Of a DNA stretch of 64,000 nucleotides, positions 18,254 through 27,242 are shown one piece after another. A model generated the notes under the pieces. The model saw only the letters and a list, made by a program, of their open reading frames with translations. It had not been told where the DNA came from and made no database searches. The position numbers were made by a program, and so were the translations under genes. Location of the stretch: positions 33,386 through 97,385 of the forward strand of contig JAVVSD010000006.1 of the NCBI GenBank assembly GCA_036654375.1, written 5' to 3'. Source of the stretch: RZYX01 sp036654375. Lineage in GTDB: Bacteria > Bacillota > Clostridia > Oscillospirales > Acutalibacteraceae. Numbering within the stretch: the first letter of the stretch is position 1; each line of letters begins with the position of its first letter.

Positions 18254-19492
18254 TTAGCAATCAGCAATTCTGATTATAGAAATCGGTGTAATTGACTTTA
18301 CGCTTTCAATTTGTTTACGCAACTCGCGTTCGGTTGCAACAGGAGTAACAAAAGCAATCTCGCCTTTTGGTGCATCATCACGGTTAAGAACAGTAATTTT
18401 TCCAAAGGCTTCACGCAAGGTTTCAATATCTTTTGACGCGTTTTCTGCATTTGCACGAACATAAAGTGCAAGCTCTCTGTCAAGATAATCAATAACATAA
18501 TCCTCTTCAAATCCACCCCAGCCAAAGTCCTTACGCCTTTCAAGATGGTTTGAGCAGTCAATAACATCTGCAACAACGGCACTTGCTGTCGGCAATTTAC
18601 CAGCACCCTTACCATAAAAAACGACATCGCCTGTTGCGTCGCCTTTTATAAGCACCGCGTTAAAAACATCATCAACACCTGCAAGCTGGCTTGAATTGTT
18701 TACAAGAGCAGGGCTTACAAGAGCAGAAATTTTGCCATTATCAAGCATTTTTGATGTAGCAATAAGCTTGATAACGCTGTTAAAACTCTGTGCATAGGCA
18801 ATATCTTCAAGTGTAACCTTTGTAATTCCCTCCGTATGGACTGCATCTGGATAAACATGCTTGCCAAAGCAAAGTGAAGATAAAATACAAATCTTTCTTG
18901 AGGCGTCAAAGCCCTCAATATCAGCAGTTGGGTCTTTTTCGGCATAGCCATTGTCCTGCGCAAGCTTAAGAGCCTCTTCAAAGCTCATTTTATCTTTAAT
19001 CATCTTGGCAAGGATAAAGTTTGTAGTTCCGTTAAGAATACCTGTTATTGCCTCGATCTCGTTTGCAGCAAGGCACTGTGAAATAGGACGGATTATAGGA
19101 ATTCCGCCACCAACACTTGCTTCAAACAAAAAGTTTGCATTGTTTTTCCTTGCAGCATCAAGAAGCTCAAGCCCCTTTGTTGCAACAAGCTCCTTGTTAG
19201 ATGTTACAACGCTTTTGCCTTTATTAAGGCAAGCAAGCACAAAATCAAAAGCAGGCTTGACTCCGCCCATGGTTTCAACAACGACCTTAACTTCATCGTC
19301 GCTTAAGATAATGTTAAAATCTTTGACAAATTTATCTGCATTTGGATCCTCGGCAAAATCATGCAGATCTAATATATATTTAATTTTAATGTCGTCCTGA
19401 ATGCTCTTTTTAACGATGCTATCGTGGTTTTTTGTAAGAACCTCAACAACGCCTGAGCCAACTGTACCATAGCCCATAACAGCAACATACAT
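18254..19492 (-). CDS. hom: Homoserine dehydrogenase
   Basis: 412 residues. It reduces aspartate semialdehyde to homoserine. The N-terminal Rossmann motif is GYGTVGSG, followed by VVETMGG, the KGKSVVTSNKELVATKG segment, the catalytic-domain stretch FEASVGGGIPIIRPISQCLAANEI and GILNGTTNFIL, and DPTADIEGFDASRKICILS. A C-terminal ACT domain (ELALYVRANAENASKDIETL) suggests threonine feedback. It is the first gene of the hom-lysC pair. The leader on the minus strand contains a perfect 21-bp tandem duplication (19517-19558). Confidence 0.96.
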   Translation of the reverse strand: MYVAVMGYGTVGSGVVEVLTKNHDSIVKKSIQDDIKIKYILDLHDFAEDPNADKFVKDFNIILSDDEVKVVVETMGGVKPAFDFVLACLNKGKSVVTSNKELVATKGLELLDAARKNNANFLFEASVGGGIPIIRPISQCLAANEIEAITGILNGTTNFILAKMIKDKMSFEEALKLAQDNGYAEKDPTADIEGFDASRKICILSSLCFGKHVYPDAVHTEGITKVTLEDIAYAQSFNSVIKLIATSKMLDNGKISALVSPALVNNSSQLAGVDDVFNAVLIKGDATGDVVFYGKGAGKLPTASAVVADVIDCSNHLERRKDFGWGGFEEDYVIDYLDRELALYVRANAENASKDIETLREAFGKITVLNRDDAPKGEIAFVTPVATERELRKQIESVKSITPISIIRIADC

Positions 19493-19516
19493 AATAAGCT
19501 AACCGCCTTTTATTTA

Positions 19517-19558
19517 ATTATTTTAATAGTTTACAATATTATTTTAATAGTTTACAAT
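19517..19558. repeat. 21-bp perfect tandem duplication in the hom upstream region
   Basis: ATTATTTTAATAGTTTACAAT occurs at 19517-19537 and again at 19538-19558 with no mismatch, 25 bases upstream of the hom start. Confidence 0.9.
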
Positions 19559-19757
19559 AAATGATATACATTTTACCACAAATACATAGTGGAATAAAGG
19601 GTAAAAATTAAAGTTTTTCAAAAAAAGCATGGATTCTGTTGTTAAAATCAAAACGCTGGTGTAAAATAGAAGGAGCAAAACATACATTTGTTATATATCT
19701 AAGTATAGAAATAAAACAAGTAACATATTACATAAATAAAACAGCGGAGGGAATATT

Positions 19758-20930
19758 TTGAGCTTGGTTGATAAAAGAAAAAAGTTTATAATAAACTTGT
19801 TATATTTTGCATCAATAATAGGGTTGTTTTACCTGTTTATAAAATACGCATTCTGGCCATTGTTCCCATTGATATTTGCATTTTTTCTGGCAGTTTGCCT
19901 GCAAAAACCAGTTGATAAAATCACAAACAAATTCAAGATAAAGAAAGGCATTGTTTCTTTGATAGCGGTTTTGCTTGTGATGTTTATTATTGCAACTACT
20001 ATTGCACTTTTGGGGAATAAAATCGTTAAAGAGTTTCAGGACTTTATAAACTATGTGTCTATAAGGCTTCAGGACTTTGATTGGATTGAGCGTACTATTC
20101 GTTCGACAGTTGAAATTCTTCCGGGTTTTATGGAAGATGCAGTTTCAGGAACAGTTGATGAATTTTTGTCAAATCTACAAACCTCAATGCAGGATGGTGC
20201 AACTGGCTCGTCAGCTCTTTCGTTTGGCTCATTCAAGCTTTCTTCATTGATTTTTCCGTCAATATCAGGCGTTTGGAACACAGCAAAGCAAATACCATCA
20301 GTCCTCATCGGAGTAATAGTATCCATCATTTCATGTTACTTTATGACCTCGGATTATGAGCGTGTGACAAAATCAATAAAGCTTTTGCTTCCAAAGGAAA
20401 AGAGGTTCCTATTTTCACGCACAAAAACAATACTCTTCTCTTCACTTGGCAAGCTTGCCAAGGCATATGGCATTATAATACTTATAACTTTTTCAGAAGT
20501 GCTTCTGGGTCTAAGTATAATGAGTATTGTGGGTGTATACGACAGCTCGTATGTATTTGTTATTGCTGTTATCACTGCACTTGTTGATGTGCTTCCGATT
20601 TTTGGAACAGGAACAATTCTTATGCCATGGGCTCTTTATGAGCTGTTGACAAAAAACACAGGTCTTGGCATTGGGCTGATAGTACTGTATGTCGTCATAA
20701 CAATTATTCGCCAGATTGTTGAGCCAAAGCTTGTTGCCTCTCAGCTTGATTTGCCACCAGTTGCAACAATTTGTGCAATGTATGTCGGGCTACAGATGTT
20801 TGGAGTTATTGGAATGTTCCTCATGCCTATAACACTTTTTTGTGTAAAAGTTCTTTACGATGAGGGAGTTTTTGCTTCTTATTCAGAGGACAAGCCTACA
20901 CCGGTTGTTGACGAAACCTTAAAAGAATAA
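19758..20930 (+). CDS. AI-2E/YtvI family membrane protein
   Basis: 390 residues from TTG 19758 with GCGGAGGG 6 bases upstream. The AI-2E transporter (PerM) fold is visible: paired helices at the N-terminus (YFASIIGLFYLFIKYAFWPLFPLIFAFFLAVCLQKP), an extracytoplasmic helical segment near 100-180, and the late conserved segments ITALVDVLPIFGTGTILMPWALYEL and RQIVEPKLVASQLDLPP. Length and motifs fit the sporulation integral membrane protein YtvI, in keeping with other sporulation genes here, but AI-2E paralogues are hard to separate by eye. It is monocistronic with its own terminator. Confidence 0.85.
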   Translation: MSLVDKRKKFIINLLYFASIIGLFYLFIKYAFWPLFPLIFAFFLAVCLQKPVDKITNKFKIKKGIVSLIAVLLVMFIIATTIALLGNKIVKEFQDFINYVSIRLQDFDWIERTIRSTVEILPGFMEDAVSGTVDEFLSNLQTSMQDGATGSSALSFGSFKLSSLIFPSISGVWNTAKQIPSVLIGVIVSIISCYFMTSDYERVTKSIKLLLPKEKRFLFSRTKTILFSSLGKLAKAYGIIILITFSEVLLGLSIMSIVGVYDSSYVFVIAVITALVDVLPIFGTGTILMPWALYELLTKNTGLGIGLIVLYVVITIIRQIVEPKLVASQLDLPPVATICAMYVGLQMFGVIGMFLMPITLFCVKVLYDEGVFASYSEDKPTPVVDETLKE

Positions 20931-20997
20931 CAACAAAATAAACAGTCTGTATACGCTTTTTAATAATTTTGTAAGAATTATACATTATGAATTGTAA

Positions 20998-21040
20998 GAA
21001 TCACCTGTTAGATTTATATCTGGCGGGTGATTATTTCTTT
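20998..21040 (+). terminator. Terminator of the YtvI-like gene
   Basis: AATCACC and GGGTGATT frame a hairpin with an inner AGAT/ATCT stem, followed by ATTTCTTTTTTT. Confidence 0.75.
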
Positions 21041-21114
21041 TTTTATGTTATTATAATAAGTAGTAGAGTGGACAAACACAGTTTGCTTTTCTAAAGTAAC
21101 AGGGGTGATGTGAA

Positions 21115-21804
21115 ATGTATAATGTGTTAATTTGCGATGATGATGTGGCAATTCTTGATTCGGTTGAGATTTATCTAAAGCTTGAGGGCTACAATGCGAT
21201 AAGGGCAGAAAACGGCATTCAAGCCATAAAAGCAGCAGTTGAAAATGATTTTCACTGCATAATAATGGATATTATGATGCCACAGATGGATGGGCTTAAT
21301 GCAACCTTAAAATTAAGGGAAAAGCAAAACATTCCAATAATTCTTCTTTCTGCAAAGAGTGAAGATACAGACAAAATAGCAGGGCTAAGCTTTGGTGCAG
21401 ACGATTATGTTACAAAGCCGTTTAACCCGCTTGAACTCATGGCAAGGGTTAAGTCGCAGATAAGAAGATATGTGAGCCTTGGAAGCATTCAAAAAAGTGA
21501 CAGTGTAATTGTTACAGGCGGGCTTGTGCTTAACATGGAAGCAAAGACAGTAACACTTGATGGCGACGAGGTAAAGCTTACTGCAACCGAATATGGCATT
21601 GTGGATTTCTTGATGAACAACATGGGAAGAGTGCTTTCAACACAGCAAATTTATGAGTCTGTTTGGAATGAGCCATCATATGCAACTGAAAAAACAGTGA
21701 CAGTTCACATAAGAAGAATAAGAGAAAAAATTGAAATAAATCCCAAAGAGCCAAAATATTTGAAGGTGGTGTGGGGCATTGGATACAAAATGGAAAAAAT
21801 TTAG
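21115..21804 (+). CDS. OmpR-family response regulator
   Basis: 229 residues. The receiver domain has the acidic pocket ICDDDVA, the phospho-acceptor Asp in CIIMDIMMPQMDG, the Thr/Ser position in ILLSAK and the Lys in YVTKPFNP. The C-terminal winged helix is of the OmpR/PhoB type (VKLTATEYGIVDFLM, VWNEPSYATEKTVTVHIRRIREKIE, WGIGYKME). ATG 21115 follows AGGGGTGATGTGAA. It overlaps the histidine kinase gene by 26 bases, so the pair is translationally coupled. Target genes are not evident from the neighbourhood. Confidence 0.95.
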   Translation: MYNVLICDDDVAILDSVEIYLKLEGYNAIRAENGIQAIKAAVENDFHCIIMDIMMPQMDGLNATLKLREKQNIPIILLSAKSEDTDKIAGLSFGADDYVTKPFNPLELMARVKSQIRRYVSLGSIQKSDSVIVTGGLVLNMEAKTVTLDGDEVKLTATEYGIVDFLMNNMGRVLSTQQIYESVWNEPSYATEKTVTVHIRRIREKIEINPKEPKYLKVVWGIGYKMEKI

Positions 21805-24238
21805 AAATAATACAGCTTTAAAAGTAGTTGCATTTATACTTGCCTGCGTTTTTGCATTTCTGACTTTTTATGCTGGACTAAATGTAATCTCTTTCGCGTC
21901 AGAGTTTAGCAACAAAGGCGGAGTATCAAAACTTTTTTCTGAAGTGACGGACAGTTCGTTTACAAATTCAATTAGGTTTTCAACTCAGCTTGATTCTGAT
22001 ATGGACGCATTGCACAAAATGGTTACAGAATATAAAAGTGACGAAAATGTTTATAGTGGAAATGCTTTTGCAAAAGTTGAAACAGACCTTAAAATTCACG
22101 CAGAAGAAGACATTGCACAGCGTATTATTGATGAAAAAAAGAATGTTATTGAAAGTGTAACAACATTCAGTGACGAAGGAAATATAGAATATAATTTTAC
22201 CAATGACCAAAACGCTGAAAAGTTCACAACATCTAATAATACGAATAACTTTGCTGACGAAGAAGTTGTCATGATTGACGGAGTCGGTTTTTACAGAGGT
22301 ATTGCTCTTGACGGCATTGTTGTTAATGAGCAACAAATAAGAAAAGATGTTGAGGACAATTTAAAATCTGAAATAAACAACAGAAAACATGTTTATAGAG
22401 CGGGCTACGAAGAGAATAAAAAAAATATAAGTAAGATTAAAAATCTGAACTTTGCAATTCGCAACAAAGAGACAGGCGAAGTTTATACAAACATGGGTGA
22501 TGTGGTAAAATCAGACACAGATTTAATGTCGCTTGCATCTGGTGACAATTGGAGCATGGCAATTGACAAAGGCAATTTTTCTTATGGAAGTAAAGTCGAG
22601 CAGGATAATAATTATTATGCAGATTCCAAGTATGTTTCAATGCTAAGCACGCTGTTTGACAAGAACGGATATGACGCGTATTTTTCAATAAGTAGTAGTT
22701 CTAATACATTCAAAGAAGGCGATGCCTATTATGATTTACAAGAGGATTATGAAAATAGGCTTGTAAGCTTTGAGGATATGAGAACGCAAGTTATTATCAA
22801 TTCTATTTTAATGCTTGCAATGATAATCTTACTTTGCGTCGGAGCGGGAAAACTTGACGACGAAGGCAAAACAAAAAAAGCCAAGATAGATAAAATTTAC
22901 AATGATTTACACTTTATCATATCTTTAGTGTTGGTTGTCTGTGGAATTGTAGGAACAATTGGAGTATATGAAAGCTTTTTAATCTGTGCAACTCCAGGGC
23001 ATGAATACACCACAAGCGTTTCACTGTGTGCAATGATAGGCGTTGCAACGGTTGCGGTTATCACAGAGTGGCTGATGTCTGTTGTAAGGCATGTAAGATG
23101 CTCAACATACTTTAAGAACACATTGTTTTATGTGATTTTTATTAAGAATGCAAAAAGGCTTGTTTCCATGTTTAAAAAATACTTGGGAAAGTTAAAAGAG
23201 CTATTCTCATTCCAAAATACCAAGAATTTAAAAACAAGAATGATAAAGATAATTTGCTGTTATGCAGGTGCAAATGTGGTGCTTGCAATGCTCTTTTCCA
23301 TGACCGCCGGCGGATACGATCCGGGTTGGCATTTCATTTTTGGAGTCTTGATGATTGGAGTAAACATCTCTCTTGTTGCCACAGCCAAGCAAACTATTCA
23401 GGCGCTTGACGACATGATGGAAGCACTTATTCAGGCTGAAAACGGCAAGTTTGACTTTGACCTTAACATTTACTCAATGCCACTTTATTTAAGAGGTTTT
23501 GCAAGCCACATACTAAATCTTCGAGAGGGAATGAAGATTGCAGTTGATGAGGCAATAAAAGGCGAAAGAATGAAGGCAGAGCTTATAACAAATGTTTCTC
23601 ACGACCTTAAAACTCCGCTGACATCAATTGTAAACTATGTTGACTTACTAAAGCGATGTGAGCTTAATGACGATACCGCACAAAGTTATATAACAATTCT
23701 CGAAGAGAAGGCGGAAAGGCTCAAAAAGCTTATCGAGGACCTTGTGGAGGCGTCAAAGGTATCAACGGGAAATGTGCAGATGAACATTACAAAAGTTAAC
23801 TTAAACGAGCTTTCGGCTCAACTTGCAGGGGAAACTGAGGAGGAGCTTAAAGATCTTGGAATCGATCTTAGAGTTTCGGCGCCTGACACTCCTGTAATTG
23901 TTAAAGCAGATAGCCAAAAAGCATACAGAGCAATTGAAAACCTGTTCAGTAATGTCAAAAAGTATACAATGCCGGGAACAAGAGTTTATGTCGATGTTGG
24001 AACAGAAGGAAATCTTGGATACATTTCTGTTAAGAATATTTCAAAAGATGAACTTGATGTTCCTGTGGACCAGTTGACACAAAGATTTGTAAGAGGAGAT
24101 TCGGCAAGAACAAGTGAAGGCAGTGGTCTTGGACTTTCCATTGCAGATAATCTCATCGCATTGCAAAATGGTGAGTTTATATTGGAAAATGACGGCGACC
24201 TATTTAAGGCGACGGTAAGGCTTCCCCTGGACGAGTAA
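21779..24238 (+). CDS. Membrane sensor histidine kinase with a large extracytoplasmic domain
   Basis: 819 residues from TTG 21779 inside the end of the regulator gene. Helix 1 lies at about 14-38; an extracytoplasmic domain of roughly 300 residues follows (about 40-335), then four to six helices (around 340-540), an HAMP-like linker, a HisKA domain with phospho-acceptor His608 in VSHDLKTPL, and a HATPase domain with N-box NLFSNVKKY and G-box GSGLGLSIADNL. The sensing domain is not a family I can name. The extra block of helices between the sensor and kinase is unusual; it may detect membrane state. Confidence 0.92.
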   Translation: MDTKWKKFRNNTALKVVAFILACVFAFLTFYAGLNVISFASEFSNKGGVSKLFSEVTDSSFTNSIRFSTQLDSDMDALHKMVTEYKSDENVYSGNAFAKVETDLKIHAEEDIAQRIIDEKKNVIESVTTFSDEGNIEYNFTNDQNAEKFTTSNNTNNFADEEVVMIDGVGFYRGIALDGIVVNEQQIRKDVEDNLKSEINNRKHVYRAGYEENKKNISKIKNLNFAIRNKETGEVYTNMGDVVKSDTDLMSLASGDNWSMAIDKGNFSYGSKVEQDNNYYADSKYVSMLSTLFDKNGYDAYFSISSSSNTFKEGDAYYDLQEDYENRLVSFEDMRTQVIINSILMLAMIILLCVGAGKLDDEGKTKKAKIDKIYNDLHFIISLVLVVCGIVGTIGVYESFLICATPGHEYTTSVSLCAMIGVATVAVITEWLMSVVRHVRCSTYFKNTLFYVIFIKNAKRLVSMFKKYLGKLKELFSFQNTKNLKTRMIKIICCYAGANVVLAMLFSMTAGGYDPGWHFIFGVLMIGVNISLVATAKQTIQALDDMMEALIQAENGKFDFDLNIYSMPLYLRGFASHILNLREGMKIAVDEAIKGERMKAELITNVSHDLKTPLTSIVNYVDLLKRCELNDDTAQSYITILEEKAERLKKLIEDLVEASKVSTGNVQMNITKVNLNELSAQLAGETEEELKDLGIDLRVSAPDTPVIVKADSQKAYRAIENLFSNVKKYTMPGTRVYVDVGTEGNLGYISVKNISKDELDVPVDQLTQRFVRGDSARTSEGSGLGLSIADNLIALQNGEFILENDGDLFKATVRLPLDE

Positions 24239-24251
24239 TAGAAAAAACTTA

Positions 24252-24281
24252 TCACCCGAAACGAGTTTTCATTTCGGGTGA
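24252..24281. terminator. Hairpin after the two-component operon
   Basis: TCACCCGAAA and TTTCGGGTGA form a perfect 10-bp stem. The plus side lacks a good T-run; the minus side has GATAAGTTTTTTC. Likely terminator, weakly supported in the plus direction. Confidence 0.5.
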
Positions 24282-24395
24282 AGATATGTAAAAAATCAAT
24301 TGCTAAAACATAGAAGTGCATAAATCTGTGACCTTTGACAATTTTGACCGTGTTTTCAACAGCAGTGATTTCAACACTGTTACAACTTAGCGGGG

Positions 24396-24454
24396 TTAAT
24401 TACAATTTGTAATAATTAACCGTTTAACACTTACAATATTGTAATTAACTGTAA
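24396..24454. promoter_or_regulatory. Operator-like palindromes upstream of the 43-residue peptide gene
   Basis: Within this stretch lie the dyads ATTACAATTTGTAAT and TTACAATATTGTAA, both TTACAA..TTGTAA type, the first inside a longer GGTTAATTA...TAATTAACC inverted repeat. They sit just upstream of the promoter at 24466-24494. The cognate regulator is unknown. Confidence 0.5.
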
Positions 24455-24465
24455 CCGCTTTAGTG

Positions 24466-24494
24466 TTTAATTATAAGGCTTTTTTGAATATAAT
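24466..24494 (+). promoter_or_regulatory. Promoter of the 43-residue peptide gene
   Basis: A good TATAAT at 24489-24494 with a poor -35 (TTTAAT, 17-base spacer), consistent with dependence on a regulator bound at the adjacent palindromes. Confidence 0.5.
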
Positions 24495-24534
24495 AGAGAT
24501 GTAGTAAAAAAACAAAAATGCGGAGGCGATAAAA

Positions 24535-24666
24535 ATGAAAGAATATATTAACAATAACAGGGCAACGGTACTTTCAAGAGTAATGGTAGCAGGGGTATTT
24601 GCAATAACAGCAGTTATCGCCCTCGTGTTCGATGATGTAACACCAGCAACAATGCTGTTCATCTAA
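24535..24666 (+). CDS. Small 43-residue membrane peptide
   Basis: A short frame: ATG at 24535, 43 codons, then TAA TAA. GGAGGCGAT lies 6 bases before the ATG, an excellent ribosome site. The peptide starts with a polar stretch (MKEYINNNRATVLSRV), continues with a hydrophobic helix (MVAGVFAITAVIALVF) and ends DDVTPATMLFI. It therefore looks like a single-pass small membrane protein. It has its own promoter, upstream palindromes and a strong terminator, so it is a complete monocistronic unit. I do not recognise the family; the case rests on the complete set of expression signals. Confidence 0.65.
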   Translation: MKEYINNNRATVLSRVMVAGVFAITAVIALVFDDVTPATMLFI

Positions 24667-24685
24667 TAACACAAACACAAACTCA

Positions 24686-24717
24686 GAAGCTGACTTTTAA
24701 AGTCAGCTTCTTTTTTA
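24686..24717 (+). terminator. Terminator of the 43-residue peptide gene
   Basis: GAAGCTGACTT and AAGTCAGCTTC form an 11-bp stem followed directly by TTTTTT. Confidence 0.9.
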
Positions 24718-24756
24718 CTTTTCACTTTTAGATTATTTTGCATTTAGTGTATTTTG

Positions 24757-24785
24757 TTGACCTTTAGGTCAAAAATTGATATAAT
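24757..24785 (+). promoter_or_regulatory. rpe promoter with overlapping dyad
   Basis: TTGACC at 24757 and TATAAT at 24780 with a 17-base spacer. The -35 is half of a perfect inverted repeat TTGACCT-TT-AGGTCAA (24757-24772), so a protein bound there would block the promoter. Confidence 0.7.
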
Positions 24786-24836
24786 AATACGACTCTTACA
24801 GCACAACAATAAACACTTAAATAAGGGGTAAAAACT

Positions 24837-25505
24837 ATGATTAAAATATCACCCTCCATATTATCTTGCGACTATTCAAAAATGGGTGAAGAGCTAAATA
24901 GGATGAAGGACTGCGGAGCAGACTGGATTCACTTTGATGTTATGGATGGTCACTTTGTTCCAAACCTAACAATCGGAGTTGCTGTTGTAAGCTCTCTTCG
25001 CAAGATTTCAGGCATCTTTTTTGATGTTCATTTAATGATAAGCGAACCATTGAAATATATTGAGCCATTTGCGCAGGCAGGAGCCGATTTAATAACTTTT
25101 CATGTGGAGGCAGACTCCGACATTAGACAGACAATTGAAGCCATAAAATCAGCAGGGTGCAAAGCTGCCCTTAGCGTAAAACCAAAGACCCCAGCAAGTG
25201 AGGTCTTTGATTATCTTGATTTAATTGATATGGTTCTTGTAATGACAGTGGAACCGGGATTTGGAGGTCAGTCCTTCATGGCAGACATGATGCCAAAGGT
25301 TAGAGAAATCCGTAATGAGTGCAACAGAAGAGGACTCAAAATGGAAATTCAGGTTGACGGTGGAATAAATGAAAACAATATCAGTGAAGCGGCAAGAGCA
25401 GGAGCAAATGTATTTGTTTCCGGTAGCACGATTTTTTCCGCAAAGGACAGCGGTCAAATGATAAAACTGCTCAAGGAAAATGCGGAGAAATCATATATTG
25501 ATTGA
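24837..25505 (+). CDS. rpe: Ribulose-phosphate 3-epimerase
   Basis: 222 residues, family length. It interconverts ribulose 5-phosphate and xylulose 5-phosphate in the pentose phosphate pathway. The TIM-barrel signatures are present: SPSILSCDYSKMGEEL, WIHFDVMDGHFVPNLTIG, FDVHLMI, the late VMTVEPGFGGQSFM and the phosphate-binding VDGGINENN and FVSGSTIF. AAGGGG lies 8 bases before the ATG. It appears to be monocistronic, with a strong promoter whose -35 is inside a dyad; mecA follows convergently 3 bases after the stop. Confidence 0.97.
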   Translation: MIKISPSILSCDYSKMGEELNRMKDCGADWIHFDVMDGHFVPNLTIGVAVVSSLRKISGIFFDVHLMISEPLKYIEPFAQAGADLITFHVEADSDIRQTIEAIKSAGCKAALSVKPKTPASEVFDYLDLIDMVLVMTVEPGFGGQSFMADMMPKVREIRNECNRRGLKMEIQVDGGINENNISEAARAGANVFVSGSTIFSAKDSGQMIKLLKENAEKSYID

Positions 25506-25507
25506 TT

Positions 25508-26074
25508 TTAACTTGTGCCAAGATGCTCAATTGCTCTTGAATCACAAAGGCATCGCCAATGCTCTTTTGTCTGGGCAATTTTTGCTTTGCTTTCCGAAAG
25601 ATCCTCACAATATTCAGTCAAAACTGATTTAAGCTTACGGTGGTTTGACATTCCGTTAAAAACCACTCTGTAGCGAGTGCCATTTGAATAGAGCTTGCTT
25701 TCGGGGGGGCTTAAGAAACATGACATAATTGCTCTCGACGCATCAATAAGTTCATTTTCGTCTTTAAACTCACTAACACAGATAAAGGGCATTGCAGTTG
25801 GAAAAACTTCATCTCTGTCTGCATCGATTTGATAGACTGTAAAATATAGCACACATCCGCCACTTGTATCAGGAACGGCTTCAATTACCATTTTACCCGA
25901 TGGGTGAATATCTTTATTCAGGGCAAGGTTTGCCTTCTGCAACAAAGTATAAATTACCCGTCTGGTATCAATGCTGTTATAGTCCATATCCTCATATGTA
26001 ATGCCAAGCTCCTGCATATCCTGGCAGGAAAGGCTAATGACTAATGTGTTTTTGGATGTAGCTTCAATTTTCAA
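25508..26074 (-). CDS. mecA: Adaptor protein MecA
   Basis: 188 residues from TTG 26074, which gives the family-typical N-terminus MKIEATSKNTLVISL and has GAGGAG 9 bases upstream; the ATG at 26083 abuts that ribosome site. MecA adaptors deliver substrates to the ClpC protease. Seen: N-terminal domain LSCQDMQELGITYEDMDYN, a middle region around residues 85-110, and a C-terminal domain with CVLYFTVYQ, YCEDLSESKAKIAQ and the end SRAIEHLG, which correspond to the ClpC-binding half. Shorter than Bacillus MecA (about 218) but within the range of clostridial homologues. Confidence 0.82.
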   Translation of the reverse strand: MKIEATSKNTLVISLSCQDMQELGITYEDMDYNSIDTRRVIYTLLQKANLALNKDIHPSGKMVIEAVPDTSGGCVLYFTVYQIDADRDEVFPTAMPFICVSEFKDENELIDASRAIMSCFLSPPESKLYSNGTRYRVVFNGMSNHRKLKSVLTEYCEDLSESKAKIAQTKEHWRCLCDSRAIEHLGTS

Positions 26075-26183
26075 ATGAAACATCTCCTCTTAAAACATCT
26101 TCTTACTACTATCATATTACCCGTACAGGTTGCTTGCAATGAATAAATTATGGCAATTTCATTTTTTTAAAAGAGGTGGCTTG

Positions 26184-27242
26184 ATGAAAGAGCTGGATAC
26201 GATAAAAATTAAAGAGGAAAACAAGCAGGTGCGGTCATATATGATTGATATGCTCATAATGATTGCGGCATGTGCAATTATGGCTATCTATCAATATGGC
26301 TTTCGCGCATTGATGATGGTTATAGTGTCTATCCTCACCGCTGTCTTGTGTGAGGCGTCTGTTGACCTTGTAAGAAAGAGGAAGCCACAGCGACTTGGTG
26401 ACTTGTCTGCTGTGTTTACGGGGGCTGCAATAGCTTTGATGCTTCCTGCATCAGCACCGATGTGGCTTGCACCTGTTGGCAGTGCGTTTGCAATTTTTGT
26501 TGCAAAGCTTCCATTTGGCAATGCAAAGACAACTTTGTTTGTGCCTGCGGCGGCAGGATTTGCCTTCCTTAGCCTAAGCTACAGGGATCTTGTATTCACA
26601 TATCCTTCCGTAACTGTTGAAATGCAGGATGCAATAACAGGTCAAGCAGGATTTGTACAAGGCAACTCAATTGCGTCTATGCTTAGCCATAGCACATCAA
26701 TTGGAACAAGCGTTCTGGATGTCATTGATATGTTCGTCGGTAGGGTGGCAGGTCCAATGGGTACTTCTTGCCTTTTTGTAATGCTTGGACTGTTTATCTA
26801 TATGCTTATTCGTCGCTCGTCTGAGTGGATAACTTCTGCAAGCTTTCTTGCTGCCTGCTCAATTCTTGCGGTAATTTTCCCAAGAGTTCTCACAGGACGC
26901 AGTGTTTCGCTTGTTATGGAAATGTCGGCAGGAATGCTTTTCTTTGCGGCAATATTCTTTATTTCTGACCCTGCAACATCGCCAAAAGAGCAGATGTCAA
27001 GAGTTCTTTATGGATTTATAGCGGGAATACTTACAATGGTTTTGCGGTACTTTGGAGCATTTGAAGAAGGAGTGTGCTTTGTCATACTCATCATGAATGC
27101 ACTTAGCACAAACTTTGAAAGCCTTGGCGAAAAGCTTAATAATGCTATTGCGGCAAAAAACAACAGTACCGAAAAGAAACCAAAAGATAAAAAGAAAAAA
27201 GCAAAAGACTCCCCAAAAACAGAAGGGGGTTATAGTCTGTGA
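26184..27242 (+). CDS. RnfD-like membrane protein lacking the flavin-attachment threonine
   Basis: 352 residues from ATG 26184 (AGAGGTGG upstream); the frame opens at 26130. About nine membrane helices. The overall order matches RnfD/NqrB: FTGAAIALMLPASAPMWLAPVGSAFAIFVAKLPFGNAKTTLFVPAA, then a loop, then DMFVGRVAGPMGTSCLF in the place of the usual GxxxGSIGETS. The family's flavinylation motif (S/T)GAT is here TGQA (152-155), so the Thr that carries covalent FMN is Ala155. The C-terminal tail is Lys-rich. It overlaps the RnfE-like gene by 4 bases. No RnfB, RnfC or RnfG gene is near. Membership is clear; the loss of redox function is inferred. Confidence 0.8.
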   Translation: MKELDTIKIKEENKQVRSYMIDMLIMIAACAIMAIYQYGFRALMMVIVSILTAVLCEASVDLVRKRKPQRLGDLSAVFTGAAIALMLPASAPMWLAPVGSAFAIFVAKLPFGNAKTTLFVPAAAGFAFLSLSYRDLVFTYPSVTVEMQDAITGQAGFVQGNSIASMLSHSTSIGTSVLDVIDMFVGRVAGPMGTSCLFVMLGLFIYMLIRRSSEWITSASFLAACSILAVIFPRVLTGRSVSLVMEMSAGMLFFAAIFFISDPATSPKEQMSRVLYGFIAGILTMVLRYFGAFEEGVCFVILIMNALSTNFESLGEKLNNAIAAKNNSTEKKPKDKKKKAKDSPKTEGGYSL

